From assembly GCA_934488615.1 (NCBI GenBank), contig CAKSSJ010000037.1, positions 1 to 17,414 of the forward strand: a stretch of 17,414 bases of DNA. The letters run 5' to 3'. This stretch comes from an uncultured Eubacteriales bacterium (GTDB lineage: Bacteria; Bacillota; Clostridia; Oscillospirales; Acutalibacteraceae). Below are positions 1 to 4,999 of this stretch, piece by piece. A program made the translations under genes and the position numbers. The notes beneath the pieces are model-generated. The model did no database searches and was not told where the DNA came from. It saw nothing but the letters and a program-made list of their open reading frames with translations. Within the stretch, counting starts at the first letter, position 1; the number at the start of each line of letters is the position of its first letter.

Positions 1-172
1 CAATGTGAGGTGAGATTTCAGTGAGTAGTGACAGTAGCTACGGGCAACGAAACTTGAACAAATTCAATAATTTGCACAGCATAAACACCGTTGCAGACGT
101 CCGCTCACAGAATCGGAGCTGATATTGCGCCTGCGGCGCGGTTTTGTGCCGTGCTGAAAGGGGCGCTTAAAA
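1..172 (+). promoter_or_regulatory. possible structured 5' leader of mgtE
   Basis: This stretch precedes mgtE and has no credible reading frame. It holds a compact GC-rich hairpin (GCGCC at 127-131 with GGCGC at 135-139). Long-range complements include TTTCAG (17-22 region) with CTGAAA (154-159), and CAAT at the left edge with ATTG at 172-175. These could close a multi-branched fold around the ribosome binding site. MgtE genes in Firmicutes are often controlled by the M-box magnesium riboswitch. The start (GTGAGGTGAG) and end (GTGCTGAAAG) faintly resemble M-box ends, but the conserved internal M-box blocks are not recognisable. The promoter would lie outside the window. The leader is probably regulatory, of unknown class. 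Confidence 0.3.
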
Positions 173-1549
173 TTGGACACTATGGTTGAAATCATCAGCA
201 AGATGCTTGCCAACAACAAGTTCTCTGCCATCAAGGAAATGCTCAGCGAGATGAATGTCGTTGATATTGCCGCCTTGATTGAGGAGATGGAACCCGAAAA
301 CCAGGTTCGCCTTTTCCGCTTGTTGCCCAAGACATCATCGGCTGATGCTTTTTCTTATTTGCCGAGCGATATTCAGGGTAATATCGTTGACGCGATCACA
401 AATTCCGAGCTTGAATTTCTTATGGAGGACATGTTCCTTGACGATGCGGTTGACTTCCTTGAGGAGGTTCCCGCGAACGTCGTCACCCGTGTGCTTGCCC
501 ACACCAAGCCCGAAACAAGAAAGCTTATTAACAAATTTCTTCAATATCCCGAAAATTCGGCAGGCAGCATCATGACTATCGAGATGGTTTCGTTCCCCGA
601 GACCTACACCGTTAAGCAGGCGATAGAAATGATAAGAAAAACCGCTCTCGATAAGGAGACGATCTACACCTGCTACTGTATGGACGATAAGCGCAAGCTT
701 GTCGGAACGGTTCCGCTCCGCAAGCTCATCGTTGCTCCCGAGGATCAGATAGTCAAGGACATCATGGAGGACGACGAACAGCTTATTTTCGTCAACACGA
801 TGGACGACCAGGAAGAGGTCGCCGCAATTGCGAAGAAATACGACCTGCTTTCAATCCCCGTTGTCGATAAGGAAGAAAGACTTGTCGGTATCATCACCAT
901 CGACGATATCGTTGATGTCATCGAGGACGAGAACACAGAGGACTTTGAAAAGATGGCTTTGCTGTTGCCCTCTGAGGATTCATACCTGAAAACAGGCATC
1001 TTCACTCTTTACAAAAACCGAATCGTGTGGCTTCTTATCCTCATGGTTTCGGCTACATTTACGGGTCAGATCATCGAGGGCTTCGAGGACAAGCTTTCAA
1101 TTATTGCAGGACTTACCGCCTCTATCCCCATGCTTATGGACACGGGCGGAAACTGCGGCAACCAGGTTTCGACCCTTGTTATCCGTGGTCTTGCCCTCGG
1201 CGATATTCACATCAAGGACTTTTTCCGAATCATCTGGAAAGAGATCCGAGTTGCCGTTCTCTGCGGCTTGACGCTTGCCGTTGTCAACTATGCGAGAATG
1301 TGGATCATCAAGCTTGTAACGCACAATGAAATTTCAAGCAGCACATTCATCGTTGTTTGTCTTGCAATGATCTGCGCCGTTATCGTCGCCAAGGTGATAG
1401 GCTGTGCATTGCCGATTCTGGCAAAGCTTTTGCACCTCGACCCTGCGCTCATGGCAGGTCCGATGATCACAACCATCGTCGATGCGCTCACATTGCTCAT
1501 CTACTTCGGCTTTGCAACCCTCTTCATCAACAACGGACTGTTGATATAG
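173..1549 (+). CDS. mgtE: MgtE-family magnesium transporter/channel
   Basis: Inner-membrane Mg2+ uptake channel gated by intracellular Mg2+. The 458-residue product has the usual family length and order: an alpha-helical MgtE N domain (about 1-130), two CBS domains (about 137-196 and 200-256), a connecting helix and a five-helix membrane domain (about 283-455). The signature PMLMDTGGNCGNQ lies at 319-331, and the pore segment MITTIVDALT (431-440) holds the Asp (D437) corresponding to the ion-coordinating pore Asp of characterised MgtE. I chose the TTG start at 173 because AAAGGGG at 157-163 sits 9 bases upstream of it; the next ATG (182) would be 18 bases away. The gene is alone in its direction and ends at a bidirectional terminator. 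The family is clear; transport of Mg2+ rather than another divalent ion is from family knowledge. Confidence 0.95.
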   Translation: MDTMVEIISKMLANNKFSAIKEMLSEMNVVDIAALIEEMEPENQVRLFRLLPKTSSADAFSYLPSDIQGNIVDAITNSELEFLMEDMFLDDAVDFLEEVPANVVTRVLAHTKPETRKLINKFLQYPENSAGSIMTIEMVSFPETYTVKQAIEMIRKTALDKETIYTCYCMDDKRKLVGTVPLRKLIVAPEDQIVKDIMEDDEQLIFVNTMDDQEEVAAIAKKYDLLSIPVVDKEERLVGIITIDDIVDVIEDENTEDFEKMALLLPSEDSYLKTGIFTLYKNRIVWLLILMVSATFTGQIIEGFEDKLSIIAGLTASIPMLMDTGGNCGNQVSTLVIRGLALGDIHIKDFFRIIWKEIRVAVLCGLTLAVVNYARMWIIKLVTHNEISSSTFIVVCLAMICAVIVAKVIGCALPILAKLLHLDPALMAGPMITTIVDALTLLIYFGFATLFINNGLLI

Positions 1550-1563
1550 GAATAAAACAGAAT

Positions 1564-1610
1564 AAAAAAGTCAACGTAATTGCAAGCACAAATACGTTGA
1601 CTTTTATTTT
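1564..1610. terminator. bidirectional terminator between mgtE and the DUF4234 gene
   Basis: A perfect 13-bp inverted repeat (AAAAGTCAACGTA at 1566-1578, TACGTTGACTTTT at 1593-1605) with a 14-base loop is followed by a T-rich tract. It lies between two converging stop codons (1549 and 1639) and has A/T tracts on both sides, so it can serve either strand. Confidence 0.9.
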
Positions 1611-1638
1611 TTCTTATTTATTCAGCGGTATACGGTAA

Positions 1639-2115
1639 TTAGCCCTTCTGATTGTAGTCCTGATTAAGCGCATTGACTGTTGAAAGCAGCTTGTGGAGGA
1701 AAATAAACGGACCAACAAGAATAAAGGTTCCGAGTACATTCCAAAGCCAGAATGTTGCCGCGCCGAAATTACAGCCAAGTCCTCTTCTGTCGGCCTCATT
1801 GCCGATACGCTCGCAAAGCTTGTGCATCCACACGATGTAGCCGATTCCCAAGGTGAGCGGACCTACAAGGAAGATAAGAAGCCAGTAATTCATCGTCTTT
1901 TTTCCGTCATATCTGCTGCAAACAACATTGACGTCCTCTGAAATGTGTGCCGTTACAATAAGGCCGTAAATTCCCAATGTAATAAAGGACAAGAGAATAA
2001 ATTTAAGCAAGCCTCTGTCGGTTTTCAGCTGTGCAACAGGAGCCTGTGCCGCATTCTGAGCATTGTTCATCGGGGTCTGCTCAGCTTTAACTTCTGTTTG
2101 ATTCATGTTTTCCAT
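1639..2115 (-). CDS. DUF4234-domain membrane protein
   Basis: Small integral membrane protein of 158 residues. A polar, Gln/Asn/Ala-rich N-terminus (1-31) precedes three hydrophobic segments (about 37-56, 77-97 and 121-141). The RGLLKFILLSFITLGIYGL stretch at 34-52 is typical of DUF4234, a widespread Firmicute domain of unknown function often found in small membrane proteins. I place the start at ATG 2115 because GGAGGG (2128-2123) lies 7 bases upstream. A longer reading from 2130 would put the ribosome binding site inside the gene. It has its own promoter and a leader of about 120 bases containing a small GGCAA/TTGCC hairpin near 2162-2176. Its role is unknown. Confidence 0.8.
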   Translation of the reverse strand: MENMNQTEVKAEQTPMNNAQNAAQAPVAQLKTDRGLLKFILLSFITLGIYGLIVTAHISEDVNVVCSRYDGKKTMNYWLLIFLVGPLTLGIGYIVWMHKLCERIGNEADRRGLGCNFGAATFWLWNVLGTFILVGPFIFLHKLLSTVNALNQDYNQKG

Positions 2116-2245
2116 AGTTAATCCCTCCATAATTTTAACCGCTGAATCTATATTTCAAAGAGGCAACCGCATTGCCGCCTTAAAACCGTAAAATTGTGGC
2201 TGAAAATTTGCTTAACTCTGCAAATATGCACATATCCACAAACAG

Positions 2246-2274
2246 ATTGTATAACATTTTATATATTTTGTCAA
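2246..2274 (-). promoter_or_regulatory. sigma-A-type promoter of the DUF4234 gene
   Basis: On the minus strand TTGACA (2274-2269) and TACAAT (2251-2246) are separated by exactly 17 bases. It sits just downstream of the XRE gene's stop, so the DUF4234 gene can be transcribed independently of it. Confidence 0.85.
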
Positions 2275-2281
2275 TACATAT

Positions 2282-3289
2282 TTACTTTTTCTTCATATTT
2301 CTGCCAATTCCGCACCCGATAAGCACTGCGCCTGTCAAAATGCAGACAACCAATATCGTCAGCAATACGTTTCCGTTCGTATATGCTGACCAGTCCGACA
2401 GATTTATCGCCATGTCCGCAGGCTCGTCAAACGCATAGCCTACAACATAATTTACAAAATAAATAAATCCGCCGAAAACCGCCGTGCAGATTCCGCCCTT
2501 AATCAGCCCGTTCATTTTCAGGCTGACAATTATTCCCGTTATCAGAAACGGAACAAAGCTATAAAGCACCAACAGCTCCGCCCTGCCGACATTTATCGGA
2601 GCAAGAAGCTTTACCGTTGCAACGGTCGCCGCAGTCAGAACAAGGTCCGCGGTAAAGCTGATAAGCGTCTTATGCGTTGAAACAAAGCCCAATTTCGCGT
2701 ATTTATTCAACGCAATCGGAAGCAGTACCGCCGAATATCCCAGCAGTGTTCCCGTGACCGCCGTCGGCACCCATATTGCACTGCCCGTCGCGAAGCCGCA
2801 AACAGCCAGCAGGATCACCACGCCTGCCGCTGAGGAGGCGAGATAAGCGATCAGCTTTCGATCGCCGAAAAAGGTTGACACGGACGGGAAGAAAAGGAAC
2901 GCGCAAAGCAGGCTCGCTGTGACGATCATCAGCGTTGAAAACGGCATAGCTCCGCACAGAGCGCAGATAAGGCAAATAAGCTCAGTCAAAAGGTATGCCG
3001 AGGTCGGTATCCGGAATGTCAGCTTCTTGATTTTTTCGTACTTTGCCGATTGCTTTTTAATCTGCCTGTAGGTCGTATCGTCCGACGCCGTTATAAGCTC
3101 CTTTTCGCTTATGTTCAGCACACGGCAAATGTCGGAAACCATGGTGATGTCGGGGTAGTTCACTCCCCTTTCCCATTTTGACACTGCCGATTCCGTAACG
3201 AAAAGCAACTCGGCGAATTGCTTTTGAGAAAGACCCGCTTCCTCTCTTTTGGCTCGGATAAATTTTCCGAGCATATTTTTCTCGATCAT
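2282..3289 (-). CDS. XRE-type HTH regulator fused to a multi-pass membrane domain
   Basis: The 335-residue product joins a DNA-binding domain to a membrane domain. Residues about 8-62 form a Cro/CI-type helix-turn-helix (LSQKQFAELLFVTESAVSKWERG, given here as positions 20-42). A charged linker runs from about 70 to 92, followed by roughly eight hydrophobic segments from 98 to 327 and a basic tail. This HTH-plus-membrane layout is common in Clostridia. Such proteins presumably bind DNA while anchored at the membrane and may respond to envelope or ligand signals, but no ligand can be inferred. ATG 3289 is preferred (GAAAGGA 9 bases upstream); TTG 3292 is also possible. The gene has its own promoter and no visible terminator of its own. 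The target genes are unknown; the DUF4234 gene immediately downstream is a natural candidate. Confidence 0.88.
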   Translation of the reverse strand: MIEKNMLGKFIRAKREEAGLSQKQFAELLFVTESAVSKWERGVNYPDITMVSDICRVLNISEKELITASDDTTYRQIKKQSAKYEKIKKLTFRIPTSAYLLTELICLICALCGAMPFSTLMIVTASLLCAFLFFPSVSTFFGDRKLIAYLASSAAGVVILLAVCGFATGSAIWVPTAVTGTLLGYSAVLLPIALNKYAKLGFVSTHKTLISFTADLVLTAATVATVKLLAPINVGRAELLVLYSFVPFLITGIIVSLKMNGLIKGGICTAVFGGFIYFVNYVVGYAFDEPADMAINLSDWSAYTNGNVLLTILVVCILTGAVLIGCGIGRNMKKK

Positions 3290-3387
3290 CAAGATCAGTC
3301 CTTTCAGAAATTGAAGATGTCAGCCGAATTTACGTCCGCCAAACGGCGCCTGTCTGCGAAGCGTTTTTGCCGATTCATCTTGGTGCC

Positions 3388-3416
3388 ATTCTAACGCGGC
3401 GGCGCAAAAAAGTCAA
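3388..3416 (-). promoter_or_regulatory. sigma-A-type promoter of the XRE-membrane gene
   Basis: On the minus strand TTGACT (3416-3411) and TAGAAT (3393-3388) have a 17-base spacer that is strikingly GC-rich (GCGCCGCCGCG). The predicted leader is about 90 bases long. Confidence 0.8.
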
Positions 3417-3470
3417 TGGATTCTCAGTCAAGTGACGCACCTGCGCGGTTTTGCGGCAAAAATTATTTTT

Positions 3471-3580
3471 TAACGGTAACAAAATATGCCAAGCCATTGC
3501 TCCGCCCGATAACAATGGCTCTACGAAAAATGCCAAAAATCCGCGCCGTTCCTTGCCGCTTTTGAGAGCCGTTACCGTTA
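3471..3580. repeat. long-range inverted repeat with a nested hairpin
   Basis: A perfect 10-bp inverted repeat (TAACGGTAAC at 3471-3480, GTTACCGTTA at 3571-3580) encloses a second perfect 8-bp inverted repeat (AGCCATTG at 3492-3499, CAATGGCT at 3513-3520). No credible gene lies here. This part of the 3417-3690 gap may be a degenerate repeat element or a structured RNA; I cannot name it. Confidence 0.55.
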
Positions 3581-3691
3581 CAGGCAAAAAGAAAAGTCGC
3601 AAGGGCGTGCGGCTCGCGGTTTCAATGGGTGAAAATTGCATTACCGATATGTGTTAGAAAAAGTGTTAGAAATGCGGTTTTCAGAAAAAAG

Positions 3692-3732
3692 AAAAAACGT
3701 TGACATAAAGCTCAAAGCCTTATTTATCAACG
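3692..3732 (-). terminator. minus-strand terminator left of repeat copy 1
   Basis: On the minus strand a stem CGTTGA...TCAACG (3732-3727 with 3703-3698) has a nested ATAAGGC/GCTTTAT stem and is followed by six T's. It lies just beyond the displaced tRNA-Pro 3' end at 3741-3760. It could be the original tRNA-Pro terminator, now separated from the tRNA by the repeat unit. Confidence 0.7.
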
Positions 3733-3740
3733 GTTTCAGG

Positions 3741-3951
3741 TGGTCGGAGTGACAGGACTTGCCGTTTGCTTCGGCTTCGCCTTGCATACTGATGGCTCGC
3801 TGACCGTCGCCAAGCGACACAGTACCCGTCTCGCCGCTCCTCGCTAAAAACAGTCCGCAGGACTGTTTTCTTAACGCTCAGACCCTCTCGGGTTTAAATC
3901 CCTTTAAAATAGAATCAAAAAAAAGAGCCGCCTATGCGACTCTTTTTAATT
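3741..3951. repeat. tRNA-3'-end-associated repeat unit, copy 1 (tRNA-Pro locus)
   Basis: The unit lies directly downstream of tRNA-Pro. Its left end (3741-3760) matches the 3' end of the adjacent tRNA-Pro (3952-3971) at 17 of 20 positions, including all 11 bases of CCA, discriminator and acceptor 3' strand. The repeat period is 211 bp. The core 3778-3894 matches copy 2 (4608-4721) with 5 substitutions and 3 inserted bases. It contains a 10-bp hairpin (AAAACAGTCC 3847-3856, GGACTGTTTT 3860-3869) and a GTCGC/GCGAC hairpin near 3806-3818. Just right of the core, GGGTTTAAATCCC is a T-arm-like sequence in the opposite orientation to the tRNA. The unit also carries its own terminator next to the tRNA. 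No protein is encoded. Confidence 0.75.
3917..3944 (-). terminator. terminator of tRNA-Pro
   Basis: On the minus strand AAGAGTCGC (3944-3936) pairs with GCGGCTCTT (3931-3923), with one G-T pair and a 4-base loop, followed by a T tract. The stem is nearly identical to the tRNA-Leu terminator at 4750-4775. Confidence 0.85.
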
Positions 3952-4027
3952 TGGTCGGAGTGGCGGGATTTGAACCCACGGCCTCTTGGTCCCGAACCAA
4001 GCACGCTACCATCTGCGCTACACCCCG
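3952..4027 (-). tRNA. tRNA-Pro (anticodon CGG)
   Basis: A 76-base tRNA gene on the minus strand, 5' end at 4027, with encoded CCA at 3954-3952. Acceptor CGGGGTG pairs with CACTCCG through one G-T pair. The anticodon arm is CTTGG-TTCGGGA-CCAAG, giving anticodon CGG. The T-arm is GTGGG-TTCAAAT-CCCGC. It has its own promoter and terminator. Confidence 0.95.
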
Positions 4028-4040
4028 ACAACGCTTGAAT

Positions 4041-4069
4041 ATTATATACTATAATCCCGATAAAATCAA
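4041..4069 (-). promoter_or_regulatory. promoter of tRNA-Pro
   Basis: On the minus strand TTGATT (4069-4064) and TATAAT (4046-4041) have a 17-base spacer; the -10 box lies 13 bases upstream of the mature tRNA 5' end. Confidence 0.88.
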
Positions 4070-4206
4070 GTGTTTTTTCAAAAAAATTCAAGTTTTTTTG
4101 GAACTCACGGTTAATTGCGGAAAAGGAAACGCGGTGACTGTCCAAGCAGTCGTTTTTCTGCCATTTGTCACGTTGGTTTGTTTTTGCAAGTTTACAGCAA
4201 TCCGCG

Positions 4207-4244
4207 TTTAAAATATAATCAAAAACAAGCCGATTTCCGACTTG
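4207..4244 (-). terminator. orphan terminator-like hairpin
   Basis: On the minus strand CAAGTCG (4244-4238) pairs with CGGCTTG (4232-4226), followed by TTTTT. The 15 bases AAAATATAATCAAAA at 4210-4224 recur exactly at 4734-4748, the border of repeat copy 2. No gene is visible upstream of it on the minus strand, so it may be a remnant of a lost tRNA or repeat unit. The surrounding 4070-4320 is AT-rich, holds an 11-base tandem duplication (4260-4270 and 4271-4281) and a GCTTTGC/GCAAAGC hairpin near 4323-4339, and is otherwise empty. Confidence 0.5.
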
Positions 4245-4384
4245 ATTCTGCACAGAAAAAAATAAACCCCAAATAAACCCCAAGCCAATAAAATTTTGTC
4301 AAAAAAGAATATTTTTAACAATGCTTTGCATAGCAAAGCCACCGCTTATTTTCACTTTTAACTCTTGTCTATTTTCTTGTGTTT

Positions 4385-4504
4385 GCTCCCCCAGTCGTTA
4401 CCGCGCCAGCTCCCCCAGAGGAGCCGTGAGGTTTGCGCAGGCTTTTTCTTGCCGCCCCTTTAGGGGAGGTGACTTCGGCGGTTTGCGCCGAAGCCGGAGG
4501 GGTT
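4385..4504. repeat. multi-hairpin intergenic repeat (REP/MITE-like)
   Basis: About 120 bases made of consecutive hairpins: GCTCC/GGAGC (4409-4413 and 4420-4424), CCCCT/AGGGG (4455-4459 and 4462-4466) and a perfect 8-bp CTTCGGCG/CGCCGAAG stem (4473-4480 and 4486-4493). CCCC- and GGGG-rich ends bound it. The composition is clearly more GC-rich than its AT-rich surroundings. The layout (TCCCCCAGTC...GCCAGCTCCC...GGGGAGGTG...CGGAGGGG) resembles a palindromic repeat I recall as abundant between genes in gut Ruminococcaceae; that family link is from memory. No transposase or protein is encoded. Confidence 0.7.
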
Positions 4505-4537
4505 ATTTATGTGATAAAAAAGAATAGAGAAGAATCA

Positions 4538-4592
4538 AAAAAAGAGCCGCTGTTGCGACTCTTCCTTATTTGGTGCGAGAGACGGGACTTGA
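4538..4592. repeat. direct repeat, left copy (terminator plus tRNA-Leu 3' end)
   Basis: These 55 bases are identical to 4750-4804, an offset of 212 bp. They contain a complete minus-strand terminator hairpin (4538-4563) and the last 22 bases of tRNA-Leu including CCA (4571-4592), but the rest of the tRNA is absent. It is therefore a displaced tRNA 3' end with its terminator. Confidence 0.9.
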
Positions 4593-4782
4593 CGTCTGCT
4601 GCGGCTGCGCCTTGCATACTAATGGCTCGCCGACCGTCGCAAGCGACAGTACCCGTCTCACCGCTCCTCGCTAAAAACAGTCCACCGGACTGTTTTCTTA
4701 ACGCTCAGACCCTCTCGGGTTCAAGCCCCGCTCAAAATATAATCAAAATAAAAAAGAGCCGCTGTTGCGACTCTTCCTTATT
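4571..4782. repeat. tRNA-3'-end-associated repeat unit, copy 2 (tRNA-Leu locus)
   Basis: This is the counterpart of copy 1, with a period of 212 bp. The left end is an exact 22-base copy of the tRNA-Leu 3' end. The core 4608-4721 is shared with copy 1. The 10-bp hairpin stem is conserved (4674-4683 with 4687-4696) while its loop differs (ACC here, GCA in copy 1). An 8-bp inverted repeat GAGACGGG/CCCGTCTC links the displaced tRNA end (4579-4586) to the core (4652-4659). At the right edge GGGTTCAAGCCCCG is T-arm-like and inverted relative to the tRNA. It differs from the tRNA-Leu T-arm at one base of 13, as copy 1's differs from tRNA-Pro's. Confidence 0.75.
4750..4775 (-). terminator. terminator of tRNA-Leu
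   Basis: On the minus strand AAGAGTCGC (4775-4767) pairs with GCGGCTCTT (4762-4754) and is followed by a T tract. An identical hairpin recurs at 4538-4563. Confidence 0.85.
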
Positions 4783-4866
4783 TGGTGCGAGAGACGGGAC
4801 TTGAACCCGTACGGGATTACCACACGCCCCTCAAACGTGCGCGTCTGCCGATTCCGCCACTCTCGC
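4783..4866 (-). tRNA. tRNA-Leu (anticodon GAG)
   Basis: An 84-base type II tRNA gene on the minus strand, 5' end at 4866, with encoded CCA at 4785-4783. Acceptor GCGAGAG pairs perfectly with CTCTCGC. The anticodon arm is CACGT-TTGAGGG-GCGTG, giving anticodon GAG. A long variable arm precedes the T-arm ACGGG-TTCAAGT-CCCGT. Confidence 0.95.
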
Positions 4867-4899
4867 ATTCAGTTGTCGTTCCCTCAAGGAACGTTTGAT

Positions 4900-4928
4900 A
4901 TTATATCAGATACAACTCTGTTTGTCAA
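4900..4928 (-). promoter_or_regulatory. promoter of tRNA-Leu
   Basis: On the minus strand consensus TTGACA (4928-4923) and TATAAT (4905-4900) have a 17-base spacer. Between promoter and tRNA is a small GTTCC/GGAAC hairpin (4878-4892) that would lie in the 5' leader removed from the precursor. Confidence 0.92.
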
Positions 4929-4960
4929 CTGTTTTTCAAAATAAATCTGAAATATTTTTC

Positions 4961-4994
4961 AAAAATCTTCCGACAGCGATCAAGCCGTCGGAAG
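4961..4994 (-). terminator. terminator of the rhamnosidase/isomerase unit
   Basis: On the minus strand CTTCCGAC (4994-4987) pairs perfectly with GTCGGAAG (4974-4967), followed by ATTTTT. It starts 5 bases past the stop codon of the isomerase-like gene. Confidence 0.9.
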
Positions 4995-4999
4995 TGATT

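Noticed and set aside
1..172. Firm M-box riboswitch call upstream of mgtE
   Set aside because: Only the two ends vaguely resemble the motif; the conserved inner blocks (such as the CCAATGGGTCA segment) are not visible, so it is listed only as a possible leader.
4260..4281. Tandem 11-base duplication as an attachment site or iteron
   Set aside because: Only two copies in AT-rich DNA, with no integrase or replication gene nearby; noted but not interpreted.
3915..4283. Open reading frames of 86-122 codons on both strands across tRNA-Pro
   Set aside because: They translate the tRNA gene itself (the familiar VAGFEPTASW and GSGPRGRGFKSR artefact peptides), with no ribosome binding site.
4433..4804. 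A 123-codon plus-strand reading frame across the repeats
   Set aside because: It reads through the multi-hairpin repeat, the tRNA-associated unit and a terminator; no ribosome binding site and no protein-like composition.
3417..4870. CRISPR array in the repeat-rich region
   Set aside because: Repeats are few, long and not regularly spaced by unique spacers, and there are no cas genes.
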